NCBI GenBank assembly: GCA_011390345.1
Contig: JAABSP010000013.1
Coordinates: 1 to 64,000, forward strand
Length of the DNA: 64,000 nt
Reading direction: 5' to 3'
From: Desulfobacteraceae bacterium
GTDB taxonomy: Bacteria; Desulfobacterota; Desulfobacteria; Desulfobacterales; JAABSP01
Shown here: piece after piece, positions 37,098 to 45,834 of the stretch
Layout of the letters: each line of letters starts with the position of its first letter
How positions within the stretch are numbered: position 1 is the first letter of the stretch
Made by a program: the position numbers and the translations under genes
The notes under the pieces: model-generated
The model's input: only the letters and a program-made list of their open reading frames with translations
What the model was told of the DNA's origin: nothing
The model's database searches: none

Positions 37098-38706
37098 GAT
37101 CCTGAAAAAGCTTTTTCGAAGACCCGGGGTTCTCGCTCTGATGGAAGAATATGAGAGGCTCTTTGGAGCGCTGCTGTGGGTAATGGACCAAGATGGAAAC
37201 CCTCTTTTCGGGAGTCGAAGCGATGGGGAGGCGCGGGGTGTGCCTGTCCGGCTGGAAAAAGAGGTGATCGGCCGGGTGGGCCGAGGAAAAGCGGCTCCCC
37301 TTGTCGCTGCTCTGCTGGAATATCTGGCCGCGGAGGAACAGGAGAAGCGGTCATTGATCCGGGAGACCCTGGATCGGTACAAGGAGATCAATCTTCTCTA
37401 TAATGTCGCGGAACGGATCACCACAAGCCTTGCGCTGAAGCGGGTGGGCTCCCTGGTTCTGGATGAGGCGATCCGATGCATCCGGGGAAACTCGGCATCG
37501 GTGATGCTGATGGATGCGGAGACGAACCGCTTCAATATCATTGCGGCCCGGGGCCGGGAGTCTGCCAATAAGGTTCGGCTGGAACCGGGAAAAGGGATCG
37601 CCGGCCATGTCTTCAACAGCGGAAAGGCCGAGATCGTCAACGAGATGCAGGAAGATGACCGCTATCTCTCGGGCGAGCATCCGGTGAGATCTATAATCTG
37701 CGCGCCATTGAAGATCGCGGACCGGATCATCGGGGTGATGACCATCAGCAGTGATGATCCGCTGCAGTACACCGCTTCGGAGCTGAAGCTCTTCAACACG
37801 CTGGCCTCGTTTGCCGCGTCCGCGATTGAAAACTCCCTGACCCATGAGGCCCTGGAACGGGCATTTGAAGAGCTGAAAGCCCTGAATCGGGCCAAGGACA
37901 AGATGATCGACCATCTCTCCCATGAGCTGAAGACGCCTATTGCCGTGCTCGGCTCTGTGCTGGAGATCGTTTCAAAGAAGAGTGGGGCCGCAGGGATCAC
38001 AGGGATTGAAAAGAGCCTGGAGAGGGGCCGGCGGAATCTGGATCGGCTGGTTCGGATTGAGGATCAGGTGGCAGATATCGTCAATACGCGGGAGGTGATC
38101 CAGCTTGTACCCATTCCCCTGACCGATTTTTTAGAGGAGATCTGCCGAGGGGCCGAGGCCGCTATGGGGAGTCGAATGGTAGAGATTCTCCGCGGTTTTG
38201 CACCAGAGGCGTTGCTCTACATGGACAGAATCGTGCTGGAGAAGATCTGTGCCGGCATGTTGAAAAACGGGGTGGAGAATACCCCGGATGAGGGAAGGAT
38301 CATTGTGGAATCCCTGGAGAATCCCGATGGTATTTGCATCCGGTTTCACGATTTCGGAACCGGCATCATCGAAGAGAATCGGAGCCTGATCTTCGGCGGC
38401 TTCTACCATGTGCAGGAGACCAGCCGCTACTCCTCGGGCAGACCCTATGCATTCAATGCAGGGGGCTCCGGCTCCGATCTTCTCAGAGCCCATATCTTTT
38501 CGGAGCGGTTCGGGTTCTCCATCGAGCTGAAAACCAGGCGATGCCCTTATCTTCCCACGGAACAGCATATCTGCCCGGGCCGGATTTCCGCGTGTTCCCA
38601 TGTCCCGGATCGCCAGGCCTGCCTCTCATCCGGGGAGACGATCTTTTCCCTGCTTTTTCAAGATCCGGTATTTACCAAAGGCCCGTTTCCCCAAACCGAT
38701 CTTTAA
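37090..38706 (+). CDS. GAF-domain histidine kinase with Cys-rich C-terminal segment
   Basis: 538 residues from a GTG that overlaps the previous stop by 8 nt. An N-terminal segment of ~95 residues, a GAF domain (about 100-255; PGKGIAGHVFNSGKAEIVN, SIICAPLKIADRIIGVMTI), HisKA with His278 in HLSHELKTPIAVLGS, and an ATPase domain with N box LKNGVENTP and HDFGTGI. The G2 region reads GGSGSDLLRAHIFSERFGF. After it come four cysteines (485, 495, 502, 511: RCPYLPTEQHICPGRISACS... QAC), which could bind metal or sense redox state. Such a Cys segment is, as I recall, found in other Desulfobacterota kinases. Confidence 0.85.
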   Translation: MSKILKKLFRRPGVLALMEEYERLFGALLWVMDQDGNPLFGSRSDGEARGVPVRLEKEVIGRVGRGKAAPLVAALLEYLAAEEQEKRSLIRETLDRYKEINLLYNVAERITTSLALKRVGSLVLDEAIRCIRGNSASVMLMDAETNRFNIIAARGRESANKVRLEPGKGIAGHVFNSGKAEIVNEMQEDDRYLSGEHPVRSIICAPLKIADRIIGVMTISSDDPLQYTASELKLFNTLASFAASAIENSLTHEALERAFEELKALNRAKDKMIDHLSHELKTPIAVLGSVLEIVSKKSGAAGITGIEKSLERGRRNLDRLVRIEDQVADIVNTREVIQLVPIPLTDFLEEICRGAEAAMGSRMVEILRGFAPEALLYMDRIVLEKICAGMLKNGVENTPDEGRIIVESLENPDGICIRFHDFGTGIIEENRSLIFGGFYHVQETSRYSSGRPYAFNAGGSGSDLLRAHIFSERFGFSIELKTRRCPYLPTEQHICPGRISACSHVPDRQACLSSGETIFSLLFQDPVFTKGPFPQTDL

Positions 38707-38717
38707 AAGCGGCCCGG

Positions 38718-39191
38718 TCAGAGGCCAATCTCCTTCTGATCCAGCCAGCCGGGGCCGAATTTCCTTTCGAAATACCCCTTGAGACGGCCGTACCATCTGC
38801 CGAGACCGCGGCCCTTTTTCCGTTCCAGCTCCTCGAAGATGTAGATCAGGAAGGTGTCGATCTCGTGGAGCTTCTCCTTGGGCAGGTAGGCCCATGCTCC
38901 CTCCTCGATCGACTTGACAAAGTGATCCGCGCTCAGGGCATGAGCCGTCAGCATGACCGCAGGAATCTTTTTTTGACGGGAGATGTCGAGCAGGTCGTAT
39001 CCGTTGACGCCCATGATATCGAGGACTGCGATGGCATACCGGTTCTCATCAAGCAGTATCACCGCACTCTCGTAATCCGACGCCCGGTCCACCTCGCACA
39101 TCTCCAGCATCTCCTCCAGGGAATCGAGAATATCCGGCTCGTCATCGACGATCAGAATTTTTTTGCCGTTGAGAATATCGGAATCGGTCAT
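38718..39191 (-). CDS. Response regulator with helical C-terminal extension
   Basis: 157 residues from the ATG at 39191 (AAAGG 8 nt upstream; the frame is open further but without a ribosome site). Receiver domain with DD in ILIVDDEPD, phosphoacceptor Asp58 in AVLDIMGVNG, Thr in MLTAHAL and Lys105 in YLPKEKL. The last ~40 residues (FEELERKKGRGLGRWYGRLKGYFERKFGP) are a basic amphipathic helix, not a known output domain; it might bind membrane or a partner kinase. Convergent with the GAF kinase gene, 11 nt apart. Confidence 0.85.
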   Translation of the reverse strand: MTDSDILNGKKILIVDDEPDILDSLEEMLEMCEVDRASDYESAVILLDENRYAIAVLDIMGVNGYDLLDISRQKKIPAVMLTAHALSADHFVKSIEEGAWAYLPKEKLHEIDTFLIYIFEELERKKGRGLGRWYGRLKGYFERKFGPGWLDQKEIGL

Positions 39192-39375
39192 CAGGTGGCC
39201 TTTCTGTGAATTGTTGTTGATGCCATTGCTCAAATCTATAGAAGAAGTTTGGGTTTCTGTCAAGAACCTCGGGCCGGCAGGAAATTCTTTTTGCACGGAT
39301 ATTGCGATTATTGTTTTATGAGGGTGGCCTTTTGCGATGGTTGCCTTTTGATGCGGGTTGCGCTATCTTTGCCCC

Positions 39376-40497
39376 ATGAATGCTTCTTCTTCCGAAACTC
39401 CAAAATTGAAATCCGGCTTTACAACAGGCGCGGCCGCGGCGGCCGCGGTAAAAGGAGCGCTGCGTTTTCTGATAAAAGGAAGCGCGCCGGCCGCGGTGAC
39501 GATCCGGTTTCTCACCGGAGAGACCACGGCCATCTCTGTCCATTCCTGTGAGAAATTGGATTCAGATACCGCAAGATGCACCATTATAAAGGATGCAGGA
39601 GATGATCCGGATGTGACCCACAAGGCCGAGATCGGCGCGGTGGTCCGGCTGTTGAAGGATGGAGCGCCCGGGGAGATCCTTTTCACCGGCGGGAAAGGGG
39701 TAGGGCGGGTGACAAAGCCTGGGCTTGAGGTCCCTCCCGGAGAGCCGGCCATCAATGCCGGGCCCAGGAAAATGATTCAGGAGGCGGTTCTGGAATCGAT
39801 TGAAGATTCCGACCATACCGGCAGTGTGGCTGTGGAAATCTTTGTCCCCAAAGGGGAAGAACTGGCGAAAAAGACCCTGAACCATCGGCTCGGCATCATC
39901 GGCGGCATCTCCATTCTCGGAACCACCGGCATTGTCCGGCCCATGTCCCACGCGGCCTATATCGCCACCATCGAATCCTCCCTTTCGGTGGCCCGGGCAA
40001 TGGGAATCACCGAAGTCGTCTTCTCCACCGGAAGAAGAAGCGAGCGTTTGGCCCAGACGCAGTGGCCCCATCTGCCGGAGGAAACATTCGTCCAGATCGG
40101 GGATTTCTTCAGGGCTTCTCTGCGCGCGGCCGGCAGATCCGGTATTGAAAAGGTGACGCTTGCGGTCTTTTTCGGAAAGGCCGTGAAGATGGCACAGAAG
40201 ATTCCCCATACCCACGCGGCCACCTCGGAATTGACCTTGGACAACCTCTCCCGATGGGTGGAGAGATTGGCCGGAGATAAACCCTTTGCCGATGCGGTGA
40301 GGGCGGCCAATACCGCACGCCATGCCTTTGATATCATGATGGAAAGAGATCCCAAGGGGGATACGGGGATCATCGACCAGGTGGGAAGGGAGATGGTTGG
40401 GGCCGGGGCCGAATTTGCCGGGCCGGGAATCCAGGTTCGGGGGGTAATTTTCGGCTACAATGGTGAAGTCCTGTTTGATTCTACATCGGATAGATAG
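39376..40497 (+). CDS. cbiD: Cobalt-precorrin-5B C1-methyltransferase CbiD
   Basis: 373 residues. CbiD methylates C1 of cobalt-precorrin-5B with SAM in the anaerobic corrin pathway. The family hallmark KSGFTTGAAAAAAVKGALRFL is at the N-terminus, with GVGRVTKPGLEVPPGEPAINAGPRKMI and GILGTTGIVRPMSHAAY-type (ISILGTTGIVRPMSHAAYI) segments following. An in-frame TTG at 39358 is an alternative start; neither has a clear Shine-Dalgarno. It is separated from cbiET/cobM by two unrelated genes, so the corrinoid genes here are scattered. Confidence 0.93.
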   Translation: MNASSSETPKLKSGFTTGAAAAAAVKGALRFLIKGSAPAAVTIRFLTGETTAISVHSCEKLDSDTARCTIIKDAGDDPDVTHKAEIGAVVRLLKDGAPGEILFTGGKGVGRVTKPGLEVPPGEPAINAGPRKMIQEAVLESIEDSDHTGSVAVEIFVPKGEELAKKTLNHRLGIIGGISILGTTGIVRPMSHAAYIATIESSLSVARAMGITEVVFSTGRRSERLAQTQWPHLPEETFVQIGDFFRASLRAAGRSGIEKVTLAVFFGKAVKMAQKIPHTHAATSELTLDNLSRWVERLAGDKPFADAVRAANTARHAFDIMMERDPKGDTGIIDQVGREMVGAGAEFAGPGIQVRGVIFGYNGEVLFDSTSDR

Positions 40498-40500
40498 AGG

Positions 40501-42513
40501 CTAAAAGAGCTGCAGCCGCTCCCGATAGGCCGCGATCACCTTCTCCGGATCTCCGGTGATGATCAGATTCTCCCCGATCCACTCCGGGGCCCGGGCCTGT
40601 GCGATCATCTCCTTGATCTGATGCGAGATTCCCCCCCAGAAACTCCCGTCCCCGTCGCTGTCGAATAGCACCACCGGAACCGGCTCCATGATGGAAAGCT
40701 TCATGTTGCAGAGGGTGATCCCCAGCTCCTCCAGTGATCCCAGCCCTCCCACATTGAAGATGGGAAAGGAGGCGATCTCGAACCACTTCTGCCGGCTGTG
40801 GCGGCACGCGGCCTGGAAGACCTGGCAGAAATCGACATCTGTGGTCATGGCCTGATCCGTGATATCGAGATAGTTTGCACCCGACAGAATCCCCCGCTTT
40901 CTCGCGAAGGTGTTGGCATGTTCCATCACGCCGCTGCCCCCGCCCGTAACGATGCCGATGTTCTTGCCCCAGAAGCGGATGAGCGCATCCATCAGCTTTC
41001 CCAGCCGTTTCACTCCGGCCCCGGATAAGGGCTTTGTGGAGCCGTAAAACGCGAAGAGCATCGATTTGTGGAAATCGGCGAGCCTTTCCGTGGTCACGAA
41101 ATATCCTTTGCCGTCCCGCATGGTATGGACCATCAGGTTTTTGGTGAGATCTGACACCCAGAAGACATCCACCCCGAATGCATGATACTCCTGAAGCCGA
41201 TGATGATCGAGCTGGGAGAGAAAGGGGCCATGCTCGCACGAGGGATGGAAGAAGTAGATGGCCTCTAAAAGCCCCTCTTTGGCCAGATTGACGATATCGA
41301 TGTGCTCCAGGATATTCGGGAAATACTGGAGCGCGATGGCGCCGGGTCTTTCTTTGATCTCGGATTTAATCTCGGCCCTGATCTTTGCGGTGGCATAGAG
41401 ATGGGTGCAGGCGCTCTTCAGGGAGAAGTCCTGCCGCGCGATCGCGCAGGAGGCCCGGCTGACGGGGCAGGGCTGTATGGGGCCGTTTTTGAGAATCAGT
41501 GCCTCTTTGATATTTGCATCTTCGGCATCGGTATCTTCGGCCGGAAGCAGCGCGGCCGATTTGTCGAGATAGTGGCAGGTGGCCTGCCCCTTTTCCGGAA
41601 AGCGGCTCTGCAGCCTCTTCATCTGCGAGTAGGAATAGCGGATCTTTCCGTTGATAAAGGGGCTTGGGCTCAAAGGCCGGCTTTTGGGGGCCCGGTAGAT
41701 CTTCGCTAAAATGAGCGGGTTGACCAGTGGATGACGGCTGTTGTTGACGATCTCCAGATAGATGCGGATGCCCCGGGTCTTGATCGGGTCCAACAACGTG
41801 GCAGGGAGATGGCTGCCCAGAGCAAGCGTTGCATTGGAGCGGCTCTGGAGCACCACATAGTGTTCGTTGAGATACATGGAACAGGTGGTGATGGCCCCCT
41901 GGCCGGCCGGTATGGTCAGGGCACTCACCCGGCGCCGGAGCTGATACCGGTTGAGGATCTCCCGGCCCTCCTCCTTGAAGAGAATCCGGCTCAGGGTCTT
42001 TCGGTCCAGAGGCCCTTTGAGATCACAGACCACCCGATGGGGGCTGATGAGGATGCTGCCGTCGCTGGTGATGGTGGTGGAGGCCGGCAGCTTCAACTGA
42101 GACTTCTCGATGGCCGCGATCACCGCGTCAGAGGTGAGCAGCGCATCAGGATCGCAGAAGACGAGCCTTCCCACCGGGAACCCGGGCACGAAGAAATCCT
42201 CAAAGGTCTTCAGAACCGGATAGCCCGGAATTACCGATGATGCGGTCAGCCGCAGAACCGCAGCCTTCCCCTGGATCGCATCGGAAGTGGGGGGCTCACA
42301 GGTGATCTGAACCCCGAGCCGCGCGATCCGGGAGCGCTCGCTGAAGATGATGTGCCGGGACTGGTGCTTCAACCGGTCAGCAAGGTGCGGAGAGAGGCCA
42401 AAGGCCGTCTCAAAGACGATCCGGTTGACATCCGACTCGATGACCTTTGTGATCTGTCCGTCGTCGGATTGTAAAAAGCCTCTGAAAAAATGGGTGTCGA
42501 AATCTCTGGACAT
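40501..42513 (-). CDS. LOG-domain fusion protein of unknown function
   Basis: 670 residues. The C-terminal ~190 residues form a LOG/TIGR00730-type Rossmann domain: FAFYGSTKPLSGAG (about residue 488), GIVTGGGSGVMEHAN (about 523), and VGGLGSLEELG (about 588) in place of the usual PGGxGTxEE. In active cytokinin-riboside monophosphate phosphoribohydrolases these loops bind and cleave AMP. The N-terminal ~450 residues have no family I recognise; they are mixed alpha/beta with no signal peptide. The altered motif (Val for Pro, Ser for Thr) may mean a different substrate. Convergent with cbiD, 3 nt apart. Confidence 0.65.
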   Translation of the reverse strand: MSRDFDTHFFRGFLQSDDGQITKVIESDVNRIVFETAFGLSPHLADRLKHQSRHIIFSERSRIARLGVQITCEPPTSDAIQGKAAVLRLTASSVIPGYPVLKTFEDFFVPGFPVGRLVFCDPDALLTSDAVIAAIEKSQLKLPASTTITSDGSILISPHRVVCDLKGPLDRKTLSRILFKEEGREILNRYQLRRRVSALTIPAGQGAITTCSMYLNEHYVVLQSRSNATLALGSHLPATLLDPIKTRGIRIYLEIVNNSRHPLVNPLILAKIYRAPKSRPLSPSPFINGKIRYSYSQMKRLQSRFPEKGQATCHYLDKSAALLPAEDTDAEDANIKEALILKNGPIQPCPVSRASCAIARQDFSLKSACTHLYATAKIRAEIKSEIKERPGAIALQYFPNILEHIDIVNLAKEGLLEAIYFFHPSCEHGPFLSQLDHHRLQEYHAFGVDVFWVSDLTKNLMVHTMRDGKGYFVTTERLADFHKSMLFAFYGSTKPLSGAGVKRLGKLMDALIRFWGKNIGIVTGGGSGVMEHANTFARKRGILSGANYLDITDQAMTTDVDFCQVFQAACRHSRQKWFEIASFPIFNVGGLGSLEELGITLCNMKLSIMEPVPVVLFDSDGDGSFWGGISHQIKEMIAQARAPEWIGENLIITGDPEKVIAAYRERLQLF

Positions 42514-42653
42514 GGACCTCTGTTTCGTTTTTCAAAAAGAAAAGGCAGAGACGGTTTTTCTATATCCGACTCTGCCAATTTCCGGGGACCTGGGGCAATC
42601 AACCCTCACGCCGATCTTCTTCGATTAAAGCCGCTTCCGAGGAGCGGAAAGGA

Positions 42654-42992
42654 TCAATACCTCGGGCTGGTTTTGCCCAGCCAGCGCGCATCGAGTTCCA
42701 CGCTTTCGCCGGTGGAGGTCTTTTCGATTCTCACCATGCCGTCGCCCAGATGGGTCAGCTTCAGCTTCTCACCTCTATAAGCGGAATCAAAGAGGTTGCC
42801 GTTGCCCACGCTCACCGGATCGACCACGGTGGCCGAATATGTCTTATTGACCCGATAATTCGAGTAAAAATTCGATACCGCGGGTTTGATGCCCATACGA
42901 TCGAGAGGGACATATCTCATTGTTGCTGCAGAGGCGGAAACGGCGAATACGATGGCAAGCAAAAGGGTTAAAAGAACTGTCTTCCGGTACAT
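42654..42992 (-). CDS. Small secreted protein, unknown family
   Basis: 112 residues with a Sec signal peptide (RKTVLLTLLLAIVFAVSASA, cleavage near ASA-AT). The mature ~87 residues are beta-rich and polar, without Cys. AGGAGG lies 7 nt before the ATG. Unlike its neighbours it belongs to no known operon: it lies behind the LOG gene and divergent from cbiET. The AT-rich region to its right presumably carries its promoter. Confidence 0.65.
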   Translation of the reverse strand: MYRKTVLLTLLLAIVFAVSASAATMRYVPLDRMGIKPAVSNFYSNYRVNKTYSATVVDPVSVGNGNLFDSAYRGEKLKLTHLGDGMVRIEKTSTGESVELDARWLGKTSPRY

Positions 42993-43208
42993 AGCTCACA
43001 CCTCCTGTTTCAAGTTAAAAGTTCAAGCTCCTTAACCTGCGCAAGTGTTATCGACTTGCTACAACTTATTTTGACAATATAATACTTTTCTCACAAATAG
43101 CAAATATTTTCCGCAGGTATCGGCAAAAAAATCTTTGCCAAACAGCATGGATCTGTTAATAGAGCACCTGTCATGAAAACGGAAACAGAAGCAACGATAA
43201 AAGTGGCT
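42993..43208. other. Divergent promoter region of the small secreted protein and cbiET
   Basis: AT-rich, about 215 bp, gene-free. Holds an inverted repeat GCAAGT/ACTTGC (43041-43059) that overlaps the -35 hexamer of the cbiET promoter, and a GGCAAA/TTTGCC hairpin (43122-43139). No B12-box or cobalamin-riboswitch core could be found. Confidence 0.5.
43056..43083 (+). promoter_or_regulatory. Sigma-70-type promoter for cbiET-cobM
   Basis: TTGCTA (43056-43061), 16-nt spacer, TATAAT (43078-43083). It would give a leader of about 190 nt before the TTG at 43278. The -35 hexamer shares bases with the GCAAGT/ACTTGC inverted repeat, so a bound factor could block it. Confidence 0.55.
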
Positions 43209-43260
43209 GCAAGTAGCTACAACAAGTATCCATAACAAGTAACTATAACAAATATCTACA
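43209..43260 (+). repeat. Four 13-bp tandem direct repeats upstream of cbiET
   Basis: Four units in register: GCAAGTAGCTACA, ACAAGTATCCATA, ACAAGTAACTATA, ACAAATATCTACA (consensus roughly ACAAGTAnCTAYA). The array ends 17 nt before the start codon, directly before AAAAGGAG. A 13-bp period is a little over one helical turn, so a protein could bind each unit on nearly the same face. Confidence 0.75.
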
Positions 43261-43277
43261 AAAGGAGCAACGGTATT

Positions 43278-44540
43278 TTGTTACCGATAGTGCTGATCGG
43301 ATTCGGCCTCTCTCCACAGGATCTGACCTCCCAGCACCTTCAAGAGATCCACGGTGCGGATGTGCTGGTGGCCGGGAGACGGATTCTGGCCTATTTCGAT
43401 GGGTTCCAGGGGGAAAAGATACCGGTTGCCGGAGATATCGGACCCCTTATCCAAACGATTCAAGATCGTGCAGCAGACCGAACTGTTGCGGTGATCGCAT
43501 CGGGGGACCCTCTCTTTTACGGCATCGGTGCCCGGCTGATTTCCGATCTGGGCCCGGAAAATATCCGGATTTATCCCAATATCTCCTCGGTGGCCGCGGC
43601 ATTTGCGCGGATCAAAATTCCCTGGCAGGATGCAGAGGTCATCAGCCTTCACGGCCGGGGTTCCGGGGAATCGAACTGCCCGTCAAAGATCCTTCTGGCC
43701 GCGATCCGGGAGCACCAAAAAGTTGCCGTTCTTACCGATTTGACTCACAATCCCGAGTGGATCGGGGAACGCCTTGCGGAAACAAAGATCCCGAACCTCT
43801 CCATGTCTGTTCTGGAAAAACTCGGAACCGAAGAAGAGAAGATGAGCTGGTACGATCCCGCGGCGGTCTCCGGCAGAAGCTTTGCCTCGCCCAATCTCGT
43901 GATTATCCTCCGAAAGGAGAACAGCGCACTCCCCGAAGAAGAGAAGCCGCTTCCCTATCTCGGCATGCCTGAGTCGGATTTCAGCCATCAGCAGGGCCTC
44001 ATAACCAAGGCCGAGGTCAGGGCCGTCTCTCTTTCAAAGCTCTGTCTCGACTCCCCTGATTATACCCTCTGGGATCTGGGCGCGGGCAGCGGTTCTGTCG
44101 CGATCGAGGCCTCCCTCTTTCTGCCCCGGGGCAGGATCTATGCGGTGGAGCGAAACCCGGAGCGGATCGAAGATATCCAAAAGAACCGAAGCCGCTTTTT
44201 CGTGCATCAACTGGAGCCGATCTGTGCCGAACTGCCAAACGGGCTCGAGGATCTTCCGGCCCCGGACCGGGTCTTTATCGGAGGCGGCGGAAAGGATCTT
44301 CCCCGGATCATCGAAATTGCGGCAAAACGATTGAAGCGGGGCGGAGTGATGGTGGCCAACACCGTGCTGATCGGCAATATAGAGGGCGCGATCCGGGCCA
44401 TGAAAGGAGAGGGGCTCCTGACGGAGACGGTGCAGATCCAGATCAGCCGAAGCAAAACCATGCCCTGGGGAGAGCGGCTCGATGCCCTCAATCCGGTATG
44501 GATCATTCAGGGAAAAAAGAGGAAAGATCATATCCAATGA
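43278..44540 (+). CDS. cbiET: Precorrin-6B methylase CbiE-CbiT fusion (CobL-type)
   Basis: 420 residues. It carries out C5 and C15 methylation and decarboxylation in corrin-ring synthesis. The N-terminal CbiE tetrapyrrole-methylase domain (DVLVAGRRILAYF, ASGDPLFYGIGARLI, NISSVAAAFARIKIPWQDAEVISLHGRG) is fused to a C-terminal CbiT class I methyltransferase (LWDLGAGSGSVAIEASL, RVFIGGGGKDL). TTG start with AAGGAG about 10 nt upstream. The stop overlaps the cobM start (ATGA). Confidence 0.93.
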   Translation: MLPIVLIGFGLSPQDLTSQHLQEIHGADVLVAGRRILAYFDGFQGEKIPVAGDIGPLIQTIQDRAADRTVAVIASGDPLFYGIGARLISDLGPENIRIYPNISSVAAAFARIKIPWQDAEVISLHGRGSGESNCPSKILLAAIREHQKVAVLTDLTHNPEWIGERLAETKIPNLSMSVLEKLGTEEEKMSWYDPAAVSGRSFASPNLVIILRKENSALPEEEKPLPYLGMPESDFSHQQGLITKAEVRAVSLSKLCLDSPDYTLWDLGAGSGSVAIEASLFLPRGRIYAVERNPERIEDIQKNRSRFFVHQLEPICAELPNGLEDLPAPDRVFIGGGGKDLPRIIEIAAKRLKRGGVMVANTVLIGNIEGAIRAMKGEGLLTETVQIQISRSKTMPWGERLDALNPVWIIQGKKRKDHIQ

Positions 44541-45331
44541 TAAAAGAGAATGCGAAAAATGGAGCCCTCCCGATCCTTTTTGTGGGCGCAGGCCCCGGAG
44601 ATCCGGAATTGATCACGGTCAAGGGGCAAAAGGCGCTGGAAAGGGCCGATCTGGTGATCTGGGCCGGCTCCCTGGTTCCCCAAGCGGTGCTGAAATGGAC
44701 GGGCCCGGAAGCCGAGACCCTGAACAGCGCATCCATGCATCTGCAGGAGATCGTCGATGCAATGGCCGCCGCGCATGAGGCGGGAAAGCGGGTGGTGCGG
44801 CTTCATACCGGAGATCCGAGCCTGTATGGCGCGATCTTCGAGCAGATGGCGGCCCTGGACGAGCGAAATGTCCCCTATTCAGTCATACCGGGGGTGACGG
44901 CCGCATTTGCAGCGGCCGCGGCCCTGAAGATGGAATATACCCTGCCGGAGATCACCCAGACCCTGATCCTCACCCGAATGGCCGGCAGAACCCCGGTTCC
45001 CGAGGCCGAATCGCTCCGAGCCCTGGCCGCGCACCAAGCTTCAATGGCCATCTATCTGAGCATGGGCCTGATCCATGAGGTGGCAGAGATCCTGACAGAA
45101 TCCTACGGCGCGGATGCCCCCTGCGCGGTGACCTACCGGGTAAGCCAGCCCGAGGAGAAGATCTTCTTCACCTCGGTCCAAGAGCTGCCGCAGAAGGCCA
45201 AAACAGAGGGAATCGACCGGTTGGCGCTGGTGATCGTGGGGCCGGCTGTGGCTCAATGCCTGGCACGCAGGAAGCCCGAACATCTTTCCCGTCTTTATGA
45301 CAAGGATTTCCGGCACGGATACCGAAAATAG
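44537..45331 (+). CDS. cobM: Precorrin-4 C11-methyltransferase
   Basis: 264 residues from the ATG at 44537, coupled to cbiET by ATGA. Tetrapyrrole-methylase fold: FVGAGPGDPELITVKGQKAL, VRLHTGDPSLYGAIFEQM, IPGVTAAFAAAAALKMEYTLPE, LTRMAGRTPVPE. These match the CobM/CbiF subfamily. It should transfer a methyl from SAM to C11 of precorrin-4 or its cobalt form. A longer frame reaches back to 44498 but lies inside cbiET. Confidence 0.93.
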   Translation: MIKENAKNGALPILFVGAGPGDPELITVKGQKALERADLVIWAGSLVPQAVLKWTGPEAETLNSASMHLQEIVDAMAAAHEAGKRVVRLHTGDPSLYGAIFEQMAALDERNVPYSVIPGVTAAFAAAAALKMEYTLPEITQTLILTRMAGRTPVPEAESLRALAAHQASMAIYLSMGLIHEVAEILTESYGADAPCAVTYRVSQPEEKIFFTSVQELPQKAKTEGIDRLALVIVGPAVAQCLARRKPEHLSRLYDKDFRHGYRK

Positions 45332-45344
45332 TCTTCGCTGCCTA

Positions 45345-45373
45345 TTGTCTCCCCACCATACTTGGTGTATGAT
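45345..45373 (+). promoter_or_regulatory. Sigma-70-type promoter for the cupin operon
   Basis: TTGTCT (45345-45350), 17-nt spacer, TATGAT (45368-45373). It lies 13 nt after the cobM stop, so the cupin-rnhA genes may have their own promoter about 65 nt before the start at 45439. Confidence 0.5.
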
Positions 45374-45438
45374 AGCCAATTTAGAGGAATGAAATCCAAA
45401 AAGAGTATTTCGCAATGAATCAGGCATACGGAGGGAGA

Positions 45439-45834
45439 ATGGAAAAGGTCAATATTACAGAAAAATTCCGGGCTTTCGATAAGTACTGGCAGTCGAAGAT
45501 GGTCTCGGAATTCAACAGCCGGCCCGTGAAGCTGGCCAAGCTGAAAGGGGAGTTTGACTGGCATCTTCACCGCACCGAAGACGAGTTCTATCTGGTGCTG
45601 AAAGGGAGCCTGCTCATTCAGCTCCGGGAGCGTGAGATCGTGCTGAACGAAGGGGATCTTTTTGTGGTTCCGGCCAATACAGAGCACCGGATCGTGGCCA
45701 GAGACGAGACCCATATGATGATCATCGATCCGAAATCGACATCCAATTCAGACAGCCTCCCCGATCCCCAGCCGATCGAAAAAAATGATGAACTCCCCCG
45801 GCCCGGAACCAAGCCTGCGGGGACGCAGACATGA
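45439..45834 (+). CDS. Cupin-domain protein
   Basis: 131 residues from the ATG at 45439, which has GGAGG 4 nt upstream and the family start [11 protein letters not shown] single double-stranded beta-helix with metal-site motif [24 protein letters not shown] and second half [16 protein letters not shown]. Two of the His ligands (HLH), Glu and the later His are all present. Small cupins of this sort include metal-dependent isomerases and binding proteins; function here is unknown. Stop overlaps rnhA start by 4 nt. Confidence 0.8.
   Translation: MEKVNITEKFRAFDKYWQSKMVSEFNSRPVKLAKLKGEFDWHLHRTEDEFYLVLKGSLLIQLREREIVLNEGDLFVVPANTEHRIVARDETHMMIIDPKSTSNSDSLPDPQPIEKNDELPRPGTKPAGTQT

Noticed and set aside
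40481-41239. 252-codon minus-strand open frame
   Set aside because: Lies in another frame of the LOG fusion gene whose motifs are clear.
43084-43277. Cobalamin riboswitch upstream of cbiET
   Set aside because: No B12-box or core match; the region is AT-rich with simple repeats.
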